Shown piece after piece: positions 51,319 through 60,699 of a stretch of 64,000 nt of DNA (position 1 is its first letter; every line of letters starts with the position of its first letter). A program made the translations under genes and the position numbers. The DNA is from Leifsonia sp. 466MF (GTDB lineage Bacteria; Actinomycetota; Actinomycetes; Actinomycetales; Microbacteriaceae). The stretch is taken from positions 4,077,348 to 4,141,347 of the forward strand of contig NZ_LT629696.1 in NCBI RefSeq assembly GCF_900100265.1, in the 5' to 3' direction. Under the pieces are notes generated by a model. That model saw nothing but the letters and a program-made list of their open reading frames with translations, ran no database searches and was not told the DNA's origin.

Positions 51319-52941
51319 TCAGTCGCGCTCGACGAGCAGGTTGCGCGTGAGCGCGACGGCGATCGCATCCTCCCGGTTGTTGACGCCGAGCTTCCGGTAG
51401 ACGCTTCGCAGCTGCGACTTGACCGTGTTGGCCGACACCACGAGGGCTGCGGCGATCTCCGCGACGGATCCGGTCTTCATCAGTTCCGCCAGCACAGCGA
51501 GTTCGCGGTCGGTGAGCAGCAGCTCCGGCTCGGCGACGGGGAGCAGCGAGCGCAGGGGCACATCCCGGGTCACCTGGCCGTAGCCGACACCGTCGAGGGC
51601 GGCGACGACCCGGTCGAGGTCGTCGGCCGGCAGCAGGGCGAGCGCCAGGCGCTGCTCGGTGCGTTCCAGGACCGCGCCCAGGTGCTCCACCACACCGCGG
51701 GTGCGGGAGGTGGGGGCGAGTCGGAGCAGCACCGCGGCCTCCAGAGCGGCCGCCTCCGCGGTCTGCCGCGCTGTGAGGGGACCGCGGACCGCCGCACGGA
51801 GCTCGCTCAGCGCCGACCCGTTCCGGCCGAGCGAGACGTGCACGCGTGCCCGTGCGATGTGCTGGTCGGGGCCGGCGACCGTGTCCCGTTCGACGATGAC
51901 GGAGGCGGCGTCGGGATTGCCGAGCGCGAGCTGCTGCAGGGCGCGCATCCGGCCGAGGTCGTTGCGTGCTGCGGGCGAGCGCGCCTCGCCGGCCCTCATC
52001 GACGCGTACGCCTCGAGGCCGGCAAGGGCATCGCCGGGCCTGCCGTCCACCAGCAGGGCCAGCGCTTCGACGCGTGCCACTGCGATCCAGTGCTCGATGG
52101 TGCGGGGGTCGTGCTCCATCTCGGCGAGGTGCTGGCGGGCCGCGCCCGCATCCAACCGCTCGAGCGCCAGGATCGCCTCGGCAAGACGGTAGAAGGTGCC
52201 GATGTACGTCTTCCGCTGCCGGTCCGTCCACGGACCGGTCCTCGCGTACTCGACGTGCGCGCGTGCTTCGGGGAGGTCTCCCTGGAGCGCGTGGATGCCC
52301 GCGAGCATGGCGAGGTTGCTGAACCCGGGGGAGGGCGGCGTCGTCGGGGAGGCGGCCAGCCCTTTCGCGAAGGTCTCCATCGCCTGCTCGATCTCGCCCG
52401 CGTAGTACAGGGAGACACCCACCTGCGAGTAGATGCGCGGGAGTTCGGTGAGCTGCTGCCGGTCGTCGTCGCTGAGACCGTCGAGGGTCGCGACCGCGGC
52501 CGTCGCGGGTCCGACCGCCATGCCCGGCCGTCCGATCAGTCGGTACGCGCTCGCCTCTGCGGAGCGGATCAGAGCGCGGTCGACGGGACTCAGCGCGGCA
52601 TTGCGGGGCGATCGGGCGGAGCGCACGGCGGTCACGAAGTAGCGCAGCGCCCGGACGCGGTGGAATCCGAGGCCGTTGTAGGCGATGCCCAGCAGCATGG
52701 CGAGCAGGGGATGCACGCGCAGTTCGGACACGGGGATGCGCTCCAGCAGGAGGCGGGTGGCCTCGCCGTGCGCGCTCAACAGCTGGAACCATCCCGTTCG
52801 GACGGCCGCCGTCGCGGCATCCCAGTCGCCCGCGTCGATCGCGTCCTTGAGCGCGTCGAGCGCCGCCCGATCGGCGGATGAGCGCTCGGACTCCGAGCCG
52901 CCGACCGTCTCGTCGTCCACTGATCCTCCTGAATCCATCAT
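51319..52941 (-). CDS. LuxR-family regulator with TPR-like repeats, no NTPase (first of a pair)
   Basis: A 540-aa protein. Residues about 25-460 are helical repeats of MalT/TPR character (for example RLIGRPGMAVGPATAAVATL, YYAGEIEQAMETFAKGLAAS). Residues about 475-535 are a LuxR/GerE HTH (LLTDRELAVLAELMKTGSVAEIAAAL, VSANTVKSQLRSVYRKLGV). The AAA/NB-ARC NTPase domain normally at the N-terminus of large LuxR proteins is absent. The start is one of two adjacent ATGs; the second has better spacing to GAGGGG. It resembles the gene at 53718-55316 in domain layout and local sequence, indicating duplication. Confidence 0.9.
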   Translation of the reverse strand: MMDSGGSVDDETVGGSESERSSADRAALDALKDAIDAGDWDAATAAVRTGWFQLLSAHGEATRLLLERIPVSELRVHPLLAMLLGIAYNGLGFHRVRALRYFVTAVRSARSPRNAALSPVDRALIRSAEASAYRLIGRPGMAVGPATAAVATLDGLSDDDRQQLTELPRIYSQVGVSLYYAGEIEQAMETFAKGLAASPTTPPSPGFSNLAMLAGIHALQGDLPEARAHVEYARTGPWTDRQRKTYIGTFYRLAEAILALERLDAGAARQHLAEMEHDPRTIEHWIAVARVEALALLVDGRPGDALAGLEAYASMRAGEARSPAARNDLGRMRALQQLALGNPDAASVIVERDTVAGPDQHIARARVHVSLGRNGSALSELRAAVRGPLTARQTAEAAALEAAVLLRLAPTSRTRGVVEHLGAVLERTEQRLALALLPADDLDRVVAALDGVGYGQVTRDVPLRSLLPVAEPELLLTDRELAVLAELMKTGSVAEIAAALVVSANTVKSQLRSVYRKLGVNNREDAIAVALTRNLLVERD

Positions 52942-53094
52942 TCACCCCTCGCCGGGCGCGCTGCGCCGCTGGGCCACATCGATGTACGCAACGCGTCCAC
53001 CATCTTTCTTTATTCGCCGATCGAACTGTTTCGAGCCACGGGCCTGTCGGAAACCGGGCAAGATGAAATGCCTGTATTCGGAAGGAGGGGTGGG

Positions 53095-53700
53095 ATGTCG
53101 ACGAGCCCGACCCCGCGGGGGACCCGGCGGCTGAGCACGCGTGCGCTTCTCATCATCGCGGCGTTCGGCGCGCTCGGCGCGCTCCTGCTCATCCTCGTTG
53201 CGCCGGTGACCGCGCTGCTCGCGGCGCTCTTCCCGCCCGCGTACGCGCTCGCGGCGGGCGTGCACAGCATCCTGCCGTTCCTCGCACGCCGGCTGGTCGG
53301 CTTCCCCTGGACGACCACCATCGCGTTCGCGCTGGTCGGGCTGCTGGCGATCGGCTTCACGCCGCTCGGCGCCCTCATCCTCATCCCGCTCGTCGTCGCG
53401 GGCGTGGGATTCGACATCACCCTGCTCGCGCTGGGTCGGCGCGGGAGGCTCCGGCCCTGGCATTACGCGGTCGGAGCGCTCGTCACGGCCGTCCTGCTGT
53501 TCTTGGTCTCGCTGCCGGTCATGTCTCCGGACGATCTCGCTGCGCCCATCCTGCTGCTCACCCTGCTGGGGCGCGTCCTGAGTCAGCTCGCCGCCGCCGG
53601 GATCGCCTGGCTGCTGGGCGATCGCGTGCTCCGTGCCGGCATCATGCGGGCGCCGACGGGAGACCGCGGCGACGGCGCGGAGCCCGCCCTGCGCCACTGA
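53095..53700 (+). CDS. YkoE-like membrane protein, candidate ECF transporter S component
   Basis: A 201-aa membrane protein with five to six hydrophobic segments: LLIIAAFGALGALLLILVA, PPAYALAAGVHSILPFLARR, TTIAFALVGLLAIGFTPLGA, VGFDITLLAL, AVGALVTAVLLFLVSLPV and LGRVLSQLAAAGIAWLLGDRVLRAG. Length, the FPP turn after helix 1, the short ARRLVGFPW loop and the end IAWLLGDRVLRAGI recall YkoE, the S subunit of hydroxymethylpyrimidine/thiamine ECF importers. This is judged by eye only. It sits between two LuxR genes and has a good GGAGG site. The EcfA/T genes about 14 kb away lack an S partner. Confidence 0.65.
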   Translation: MSTSPTPRGTRRLSTRALLIIAAFGALGALLLILVAPVTALLAALFPPAYALAAGVHSILPFLARRLVGFPWTTTIAFALVGLLAIGFTPLGALILIPLVVAGVGFDITLLALGRRGRLRPWHYAVGALVTAVLLFLVSLPVMSPDDLAAPILLLTLLGRVLSQLAAAGIAWLLGDRVLRAGIMRAPTGDRGDGAEPALRH

Positions 53701-53717
53701 GTCGCGGTTCACGACCG

Positions 53718-55316
53718 TCACTCCCGTTCCACCAGCAGGTGACGGTCGAGCGCGATCGCGATCGCCTCATCGCGCGTGGAGACGCCGAGCTTGCGGTAGA
53801 CGCTCCGCAGCTGCGACTTCACGGTGTTCACCGACACGTTGAGCTGGGCCGCGATCGCACTGTGTGATGGATGCTGCAGCAGTGTCGCGAGCACGGCCGT
53901 CTCCCGCGGCGTCAGGGGGATGTCCGGTCCCTTTCCGCGCACCAGCGCGATGATCCGGTCGAGCGGCAGCGTCTCGCCGTACCCGAGGGCGGCGAGGGCG
54001 TGGGTCACGCGGGCGAGGTCTGCCGCGGGGAGGAGCGCGAGGGGCAGGAGCAGCCCGCTCCGTTCGATGATGGCGCCGAGATGGTCGACGACCGACGTCA
54101 CGCGGTCCTCGTCCGAGAAGCGCAACAGCGCCGCGGCCTCCAGCGCGACCGCCTCGGCACGCCGGCGCGTCGACAGCACCGCGTTCGCGAGCGGCCGCAG
54201 GTGCTGCAGCGCGGCGCCATGCCGGCCGAGGAAGAGCTGCACGCGCGCTGATCCGATGCGCTTCTCGATCTCGCCGGCGTCGCGTTCGAGCACGGCCTCC
54301 GCGGACTCGGGATGCCCGAGGCCCAGCTCGAGGACCGCCCGAGCGGTCGCGAGCGCTGCCCGCACGGCGGCCGACCGGCCTTCCGGACCTCGGGCTCCGA
54401 TCGTCTGGTCGAGGTGGGCGAGTCCGCGGCCGGGGTGACCGCAGACCAGCTCGAGCGTCGCGGCGGTGACGGCGTACGGCATCCAGTGCGGCGTGGTCCG
54501 GAGATCGACCGCCGCGTCGGCGAGGTGCTCCCGCGCGGCATCCTGGTCGAGGTCGTCGAGCGCGAGGATCGCCTTCGCGACGCTCAGCAGCATGGCGTCG
54601 TCGTGTCGCAGCTGCGGAGTACGTGCGCGAGCCGTGCGGATGTGCTCCCTGGCTTCTCCGCTGTCGCCGTTCCTCGCGTGGAGCAGGGCGAGCATCACCA
54701 CGTTGCCGAGCGACGAGCCGGAGGCGACGGGATGCGCGTGCGCCAGGCCGCGCTCGAACGCGGCAAGCGCCTCCCCGCTGTTGCCGGTGTACAGCAGGCT
54801 CGTGCCCACGTGCGCGTGCAGGCCGCTCACCGTGTCCGCGTTCCTCCGATCGCCCGCGCTCAGGTGCTCGAGCTCGGTCGCGGCCCCGCGGGCCGCGGCC
54901 ACCGCGCTCTGTGCCCGGCCGAGTGCGAGGTGCACCTGCGCCTGGTCGGAGAGCAGGATGGCCCGGTCGATCCGGCGCAGGTCGCGATCGGGGTCGCCGA
55001 GCAGGGCGGCGGAGTCGCCGACCCGCCGCAGGCCGCCGGTGCGGTGCGGGTGCGCGCTCGGGTCGGTGTGGCCGGCCAGCAGCGTGAGCAGCGGTCTCTC
55101 GCTCACCGTCCCCGGTGGCAGCCGCCGGAGCGCCGCGGCGCGGTCCGGTACCGGTCCGGCCAGGAGGTCGAACCATCGACGACGGGCCACCTCCGCCGCC
55201 GCATCGGGCCCGCCCGACGCGAGGGCGTCATCCAGTTCGGACCAGGCCTGGTCGAAGAGCGTTCGCTCTCCGCGGCCGGTCGCGTGTTCTTCCGTTGTGC
55301 TTTCCGCTCGTTCCAC
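53718..55316 (-). CDS. LuxR-family regulator with TPR-like repeats, no NTPase (second of a pair)
   Basis: A 532-aa paralog of the regulator at 51319-52941. Helical repeats cover residues about 20-455 (QAQVHLALGRAQSAVAAARGA, TGNSGEALAAFERGL). The LuxR HTH is at about 468-528 (LTPRETAVLATLLQHPSHSAIAAQL, then VSVNTVKSQLRSVYRKLGV, almost identical to the paralog). The GTG at 55316 follows GGAGGA at six bases. The near-identity of the DNA-binding helices suggests overlapping targets. It lies downstream of, and convergent with, the YkoE-like gene. Confidence 0.9.
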   Translation of the reverse strand: MERAESTTEEHATGRGERTLFDQAWSELDDALASGGPDAAAEVARRRWFDLLAGPVPDRAAALRRLPPGTVSERPLLTLLAGHTDPSAHPHRTGGLRRVGDSAALLGDPDRDLRRIDRAILLSDQAQVHLALGRAQSAVAAARGAATELEHLSAGDRRNADTVSGLHAHVGTSLLYTGNSGEALAAFERGLAHAHPVASGSSLGNVVMLALLHARNGDSGEAREHIRTARARTPQLRHDDAMLLSVAKAILALDDLDQDAAREHLADAAVDLRTTPHWMPYAVTAATLELVCGHPGRGLAHLDQTIGARGPEGRSAAVRAALATARAVLELGLGHPESAEAVLERDAGEIEKRIGSARVQLFLGRHGAALQHLRPLANAVLSTRRRAEAVALEAAALLRFSDEDRVTSVVDHLGAIIERSGLLLPLALLPAADLARVTHALAALGYGETLPLDRIIALVRGKGPDIPLTPRETAVLATLLQHPSHSAIAAQLNVSVNTVKSQLRSVYRKLGVSTRDEAIAIALDRHLLVERE

Positions 55317-55537
55317 GAGCTGTCCTCCGAAGTTCAGGACGCGCGTCCGCGCGTTCGAGAGCCCGGGAGGATGCAGGCGCCCGCGCAGAGGGGTCGCCCT
55401 TCTCCGGGTCTCAGGAGCGCGGTTCGACGCGTCGGCTCACGCCCAGGACGGGCGTCTCTTGAACCGGCGCGACACCGAAGCATGTTCGGGCCGCTGCTGT
55501 GAGTGGAGGCGTCGTGCCTCCATCCGGAGGAAGGGGA

Positions 55538-56449
55538 TCAGCCGGGGCTGACGTCGTGGTCGCCCGGTGGAGCGGAGGAGGGTTCGGTCGTCCGCGCGGC
55601 GCACGACGTGTCGTACGGCGCGAACGGCGGGATCCAGGAGTCGACGGGCTCGGCTGCGGAGCCGGAACCGCCGGATCCGGACGACGTCAGGACGCCTTCG
55701 GCCGACGAGGACGGGCTGAACGCGGGCCCGTGGATGGGGCCGTCGGCCGGAGTGGCCACGGCCGAAGCGGTGACCGGAGAGGGGGCGGGAGTGGCGGTCG
55801 GCGCAGGGGATGGCGCGGCCTGGTCGGCGGCGGAGTCCGCGTCGGATCCTGTGGCCGCTGGCGCAGTGGCGACGGCCGGCGCGGGAGCAGGTGCCGCCGC
55901 GGGGTCGGCGTTGCCGGTCGCGGTACCCGGGTCGGCGGTTCCGCCTCCGGGGGTGGTCGTCGCCGGGGGAGGCGTCGGCTCGCCGGCAGGCGGTGGAGGC
56001 GGGGTGGGCGACGTCGTGCCGCCTCCCGAGCCGGTGACCCGGTTGACCACGCCGTCGACGATTCCGACGACCGAACCCGTCGGCGTCGGGCCGAGGAGCG
56101 TGTCGACGACGCCACCCACGACGGGCAGCGAGGTGACAAGCGGATCCACAGCGCCGGTGACCGGTGCGAGCACCGAGCCGACGAGGCCGCCGGACGTGCC
56201 GGAGCCCGAACCCGCGCTCTGCGGCGAGGAGGTGCCCGGGAGCAGCGCGCCGACCGTTCCATTGACGACGGATCCCAGCAGAGAGTGCTGCGGCGGCGGA
56301 GCCTCGTCAGCGGAGGCGGGAGTCAACTGGAACAGGAAGCCGAGAGCGGTCAGCAGACCGGCTCCGGCGAGCCCGAGCAGAGCGAGTCGCAGAGCTCTGC
56401 GGGGGGAATCGGCTGCGGCGCGCGGCAGAGGTTCGACCAACTCGGTCAC
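55538..56449 (-). CDS. Secreted or membrane-anchored Pro/Ala/Gly-rich low-complexity protein
   Basis: A 303-aa protein. A cytoplasmic tail with RRALRLALL is followed by one hydrophobic segment (about residues 20-45, ending PASADEA), so it is exported or anchored. Next comes a valine/glycine-rich region with repeating LGSVVNGTVG, LVGSVLAPVTG and VVGIVDGVVN units. A long Pro/Ala/Thr tract (TTSPTPPPPPAGEPTPPP and similar) ends near GDHDVSPG. No catalytic domain is seen. The GTG start follows AAGGGGG. It looks like a cell-envelope spacer protein and may belong with the surface-protein block. Confidence 0.8.
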   Translation of the reverse strand: MTELVEPLPRAAADSPRRALRLALLGLAGAGLLTALGFLFQLTPASADEAPPPQHSLLGSVVNGTVGALLPGTSSPQSAGSGSGTSGGLVGSVLAPVTGAVDPLVTSLPVVGGVVDTLLGPTPTGSVVGIVDGVVNRVTGSGGGTTSPTPPPPPAGEPTPPPATTTPGGGTADPGTATGNADPAAAPAPAPAVATAPAATGSDADSAADQAAPSPAPTATPAPSPVTASAVATPADGPIHGPAFSPSSSAEGVLTSSGSGGSGSAAEPVDSWIPPFAPYDTSCAARTTEPSSAPPGDHDVSPG

Positions 56450-56518
56450 GATTCCCCCTTTCGCACGTCGCTGATCGGGACTATAGCGAATATGTTGTCG
56501 TCGCGGTGGAATTCCCCG

Positions 56519-56884
56519 TTACGCGCGCTGCTCCAGCTGGCGCTCCCAGTCGTGGGGGACGCGCTCCGCGGGACCGGGGACGGTCTGGTTCTCCGGGTGG
56601 CTGAGCGGCGGAGCCAACTCGGGTCCGCCGACGAACCCCTGGCGGCGGTAGTCCCAGAACCAGTCCTCACCGGGCTCGTAGCTGCGGATGATGGGATGCC
56701 CGGTCGCCTCGGCGTGCTTCGTCGCGTGGGTGTTCAGCGAGTTGTCGCAGCACCCGATATGGCCGCACGCGGCGCACCGGCGGAGGTGGAGCCACCAGCT
56801 GCCGGTCTCCGTGCATTCGACGCAGCCGGGGCCGGACGGGGGAACGGTGGGGTCGATCGCTTCCGTGTGGGCGTGGTCGGTCAT
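56519..56884 (-). CDS. UBP-type zinc finger protein
   Basis: A 121-aa protein with a ZnF-UBP domain (about residues 18-85). Cys/His ligands are in CVECTETG, LRRCAACGHIGCCDNS and NTHATKHAEATGHPIIRS, followed by the aromatic EDWFWDY. In bacteria such small proteins are usually fused to or encoded beside oxidoreductases and MBL proteins; their ligand is unknown. The start overlaps the stop of the MBL-fold gene (ATGA), so it is the last gene of the five-gene minus-strand operon. Confidence 0.88.
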   Translation of the reverse strand: MTDHAHTEAIDPTVPPSGPGCVECTETGSWWLHLRRCAACGHIGCCDNSLNTHATKHAEATGHPIIRSYEPGEDWFWDYRRQGFVGGPELAPPLSHPENQTVPGPAERVPHDWERQLEQRA

Positions 56885-57696
56885 CGCTGCTCCTCGGTGT
56901 GTTCGGTGTCTCGGGTCTGTTCGGCGCGCTCGTCGAGCTCCACGATCCCGCCGGGCGGGACCATCCGCAGCCGGGCGGTCAGGCCGTGTTCCGCGAACGC
57001 GGCACGCACCTCCTCCTGCCCCTGGGTGAAGTGCGCCCACCCCTCCGCGTGCACCGGCACGACGACGGCGTCGCCTAGAAGGATCGCCGCGCGGGCGGCC
57101 TTGTCCGCGGTCAGGGTGAGGAACGCATCCAAACGCGCCGTGCGGGCGGCGCCGACGTGGAGGACTGCGATGTCGATCGGCCCGAGGTTCTCGGCGACCT
57201 CCTCGACGACCCGCAGCGAGGCGTTGTCGCCGCTCACGTACACCGTCGGCAGCCCGTCGCCGGCCAGGACGAACCCGAGCACCGGTCCCGACGACGCCTC
57301 GGTGCCGTCCGGCCCGTGCTGTGCGGGGACGGCGTGCACCCGCAGCTCGGAACCGTCCGGGCGCGGGATGGTCAGGTGCGTCCACGGGCCGAGTCCGCGG
57401 ACGGTTCCCTCGACCCGCTCGGCGGCGGCCGTCGTGCTCACCGTGAGCGGTGCGTCTCGGACGAAGACGCGCCCCCGGTCGTCGAGGTTGTCCGGGTGCT
57501 GGTCGTGCGAGAGGAGCACCGCATCCACCGCGCCGATCTCCTCCGGCGTGCGGCTCGGTCCGGTCGTCTTCACCAGCACGCGCTCGCCGACGGGGTGGTC
57601 CCCGGGAGGGTCGAACGTCGGATCGGTGAGGATGCGCAGGCCGCCCAGGTCGATCAGGGCCGTCGGGCCGCCGATCAGTTCGATGCGGACGGTCAT
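56881..57696 (-). CDS. MBL-fold metallo-hydrolase, UlaG/COG2220-like
   Basis: A 271-aa metallo-beta-lactamase-fold protein. TALIDLGGLRILTDPTFD begins the domain. The metal motif is SHDQHPDNLDD, a variant of HxHxDH in which the second metal site is changed. Further ligands lie in VPAQHGPD, VYVSGDNASL and VVPVHAEGWAHF. UlaG-like members hydrolyse lactones or related esters; the substrate is unknown. It is coupled to the APC permease upstream and the zinc-finger gene downstream by four-base overlaps. Confidence 0.88.
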   Translation of the reverse strand: MTVRIELIGGPTALIDLGGLRILTDPTFDPPGDHPVGERVLVKTTGPSRTPEEIGAVDAVLLSHDQHPDNLDDRGRVFVRDAPLTVSTTAAAERVEGTVRGLGPWTHLTIPRPDGSELRVHAVPAQHGPDGTEASSGPVLGFVLAGDGLPTVYVSGDNASLRVVEEVAENLGPIDIAVLHVGAARTARLDAFLTLTADKAARAAILLGDAVVVPVHAEGWAHFTQGQEEVRAAFAEHGLTARLRMVPPGGIVELDERAEQTRDTEHTEEQR

Positions 57697-58979
57697 CGGT
57701 TCTCCTCTCCGCGGTGCGGTCGGCGGGTCACCCGCAGTCGCACGAAACGGTAGCCGATCCCGACGGCGATCACCACGATCCCGGCGACGATGGCGGCGAC
57801 CGGGAGGGTGGCGACGAGCACGACGCAGCCGATGGCGCCCGCGACCGCGAGCAGCCGCGGATACCTCCGGTGCGCGCGGTCCTGCGTCCACGCGGACGCA
57901 TTGGCGATCAGGTAGTAGAGCAGCACGCCGAAGGACGAGAAGCCGATCGCGCCGCGCAGATCCGTGACGGCGACCAGCACGCAGACGACCAGGCCGACGG
58001 CGAGCTCGGCCCGGTACGGAACCCGATAACGCGGATGCACGGCCGCGAACCACGACGGGAGGTCGCTGTGGCGCGCCATCGCGAGGCTGGTCCGCCCGAT
58101 GCCCGCGATCATCGCGAGCAGGGCCCCGAGCGCCGCCGCAGCAGCACCGATCCGGATGACGACGCCCGGCCAGGCGGCTCCGCTGGTGTCGGCGACCGCC
58201 CCGAGCGGAGCGACGACCTCCGCCAGCCCGGCCGCGCCGAGCGCGTGAAGCGTCGCGAGCGCGACCAGCACGTAGACGACGAGCGTGATGCCGAGCGCCG
58301 TCACGATGGCCCGCGGGATGGTGCGCTCCGGCTCGACCACCTCCTCGCCCATGGTGGCGATGCGGGCGTACCCGGCGAACGCGAAGAACAGGAACCCCGC
58401 CGACTGGAGGATGCCGTAGCCGGTGACCGCGGGTCCCGGTTGCGCGGCGCTCGCCGCGGTGTGCGTGAAGCCGATGACGACTGCGACCGTCAGCGCGATC
58501 AGCGAGACGGCGACCAGGATGCGCGTCAGCAGCGCCGTCCGCGTCACGCCCACGCTGTTGACCAGCGTGAGCACGGCGACCGCCAGGATCGCGACCGGCT
58601 TCACCCACGGGCCGGGCACGGCGTAGGTCGCGAACGTCAACGCCATCGCGGCTGAGCTGGCCGTCTTCCCGACGACGAACGACCACCCCGCGAAGAAGCC
58701 CGCCCACTCGCCGAGGCGTTCGCGACCGTAGACGTACGTCCCGCCGGAGGTCGGGTACTGGGCGGCCAGCTGAGCCGACGACGTCGCGTTGCAGAACGCG
58801 ATGAACCCGGCGATCACGAGCCCGACGAGCAGCCCGGCCCCCGCCGCAGCCGCAGCGGGGGCGAAGGCCGCGAACACCCCGGCGCCGATCATCGACCCCA
58901 GGCCGATGCCGATGGCGTCGCCCAGGGTGAGGCGGCGAGCGAGGGCGCCTCCTCGATCCGGGCTGGATGCGGCGGTCAC
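57693..58979 (-). CDS. APC-family amino acid/amine permease
   Basis: A 428-aa membrane protein with about 12 hydrophobic segments. The N-terminal signature LTLGDAIGIGLGSMIGAGVF and helix 2-3 region AQYPTSGGTYVYGRERLGEWAGFFAGW are diagnostic for the amino acid-polyamine-organocation family. FAFAGYARIATMGEEVVEPERTIPRAI is the conserved helix 6-7 region. The GTG start overlaps the ligase stop. The substrate is not evident; co-expression with an acyl-CoA ligase suggests a small organic acid or amine. Confidence 0.9.
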   Translation of the reverse strand: MTAASSPDRGGALARRLTLGDAIGIGLGSMIGAGVFAAFAPAAAAAGAGLLVGLVIAGFIAFCNATSSAQLAAQYPTSGGTYVYGRERLGEWAGFFAGWSFVVGKTASSAAMALTFATYAVPGPWVKPVAILAVAVLTLVNSVGVTRTALLTRILVAVSLIALTVAVVIGFTHTAASAAQPGPAVTGYGILQSAGFLFFAFAGYARIATMGEEVVEPERTIPRAIVTALGITLVVYVLVALATLHALGAAGLAEVVAPLGAVADTSGAAWPGVVIRIGAAAAALGALLAMIAGIGRTSLAMARHSDLPSWFAAVHPRYRVPYRAELAVGLVVCVLVAVTDLRGAIGFSSFGVLLYYLIANASAWTQDRAHRRYPRLLAVAGAIGCVVLVATLPVAAIVAGIVVIAVGIGYRFVRLRVTRRPHRGEENR

Positions 58980-60676
58980 GGAGTCACGAACCGACCCTCC
59001 TCCGCATCGCGGCTCGACTGCTCGCGCAGCACGAAATGCTGCTTCTTGCCGGTCGCAGTGTACGGGAGCTCGGTGACGAAGGCGTATCGCCGCGGGCGCT
59101 TGTAGTCGGCCAGCGAGACGCTCGCCCGGCAGTGCGCATCCAACTCCCGGGCCGCCGCCTGCGCGTCCGCCAATCGTCCCGGGCGCGGCTGGACGTAGGC
59201 GACGACGATCTCGCCCCACTCGTCGTCCGGCAGGCCGACCACGATGCTGTCGGCGACATCGGGATGCGCGGCGAGCGCCTCCTCCACCTGGACGGGATGC
59301 ACGTTCTCGCCGCCGGAGATGATCATGTCGTCCTTGCGGCCCACGATCGTCACGATCTCGTTCTCGTCCCAGCTCGCCAGGTCGCCCGGGTACATCCACC
59401 CGTCGCGGAACTTGCGGCCCTCCTCCTCCGGATTGTGCATGTAGGCGTATCCGCTCTTCACGCTCCGCATGATGACCTCGCCGATCTCGTGGCCGTCCTT
59501 CGCGGCGAGGTCGCCGGGAGCGGCGACGCGGTCGTCGCCGGACACCTTCACCACCGCGACGTCGTCGTCTAGGCAGGCCCGGCCGGCGGCCCCGGCGGCG
59601 TCCGGCAGGTCCTCGGGCCGCAGGTAGGTGTTCCAGAAGGCCTCGGTCGTGCCGTACCCGTTGGCGATGCGGGGCGTGAGCACCCGCTGGTAGCGCAGCG
59701 CCGCCGCGCGATCGAGCGGGGCTCCCATCGTGACGATGCCGTGCAGCGACGACAGGTCGCGCGGGTGCGCCTCCTGCGCGTCGGCCAGTCGCTCCAGATT
59801 GGTGGGGGCGCCGATCACGTAGGTCAGCGCGTACTCCTGGATACCGTCGAGCACCGTGTCCGGGTCGAAGCGCGGCAACGTGACGACCTCGGCTCCGACG
59901 TAGAACGCGGTGTTCGGGCCGGCGCAGTAATTGCCGCCGCGGTGGAACCACGGTGACATGTTCATCGTCCGGTCCGTCGGTGCGAGGGGGAAGTGCATGA
60001 TCACGTCGTGCGCGGTGAGCACCTCGTTGAGGCTCGTCAGGGGAACCGCCTTGGGCATCCCCGTCGTGCCGCTGGTGTAGAGGCGCGAGGTCTCGTCCCA
60101 CACGCTCGCGCCCTCGGGGGCGCGGAACGACGGGGCGTCGGCGGCCAGAAGCTCCTCGAAGCGGATGGCGCCGTCGAGCAGAGGACCGTCACCGACCGCC
60201 GCGAGAACGGCCGGACGATGGGCGGCCAGCTCCAGGGCGGTCCGGACGCTGCCGCTCGCGGCGGCGTCGTAGACGAAGACCGCAGGACGGGAGTCGTCGA
60301 GGATGTGCGCCGTCTCGCCCGGCGCCAGCCGGAAGTTCATCGGGGAGCTGACCGCGCGGAGGCCCTGCGCGGCGACGTACAGGAACGCGAACTCCGGAGT
60401 GTTCATCAGCTGGTAGGCGACGATGTCGCCGACGCCCACCCCGCGCTCGGCGAGTCCGGCTACGAGGCTTCCCGTCACCTGTCCGAGCTCGGCGTAGGTC
60501 CAGCTCCGTCCGGACGGGGGATCGGTGATCGCGACGCGCGAGGCGTACCGGTGCGTGTTGCGTTCCACCGCCGAGGCGTAGGTGAAGTGCTGCTCGAAGA
60601 CGGCACGCAGGGTGCTCGGGTCGTACTCGGTGTTCGGCTGGATGCCGGCGTGCGATGTCGGGTCGGTGAGGGTCAT
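58976..60676 (-). CDS. AMP-dependent acyl-CoA ligase
   Basis: A 566-aa ANL-superfamily enzyme. Motifs are in order: the P-loop-like RLYTSGTTGMPKAVPL (about residues 198-213), the acyl-site region NGYGTTEAFWN, the ATP-binding DGWMYPGDLAS, the hinge GRKDDMIISGGENVHP, and the C-terminal catalytic Lys region ATGKKQHF. It activates a carboxylic acid to its CoA thioester through an acyl-AMP. The ATG follows GAGGAGA. It is encoded between a FabL-type SDR and an APC permease in one operon, consistent with uptake, activation and reduction of an acid; the substrate is unknown. Confidence 0.92.
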   Translation of the reverse strand: MTLTDPTSHAGIQPNTEYDPSTLRAVFEQHFTYASAVERNTHRYASRVAITDPPSGRSWTYAELGQVTGSLVAGLAERGVGVGDIVAYQLMNTPEFAFLYVAAQGLRAVSSPMNFRLAPGETAHILDDSRPAVFVYDAAASGSVRTALELAAHRPAVLAAVGDGPLLDGAIRFEELLAADAPSFRAPEGASVWDETSRLYTSGTTGMPKAVPLTSLNEVLTAHDVIMHFPLAPTDRTMNMSPWFHRGGNYCAGPNTAFYVGAEVVTLPRFDPDTVLDGIQEYALTYVIGAPTNLERLADAQEAHPRDLSSLHGIVTMGAPLDRAAALRYQRVLTPRIANGYGTTEAFWNTYLRPEDLPDAAGAAGRACLDDDVAVVKVSGDDRVAAPGDLAAKDGHEIGEVIMRSVKSGYAYMHNPEEEGRKFRDGWMYPGDLASWDENEIVTIVGRKDDMIISGGENVHPVQVEEALAAHPDVADSIVVGLPDDEWGEIVVAYVQPRPGRLADAQAAARELDAHCRASVSLADYKRPRRYAFVTELPYTATGKKQHFVLREQSSRDAEEGRFVTP

Positions 60677-60699
60677 GGTTCTCCTCGGGGACAGGGGGT

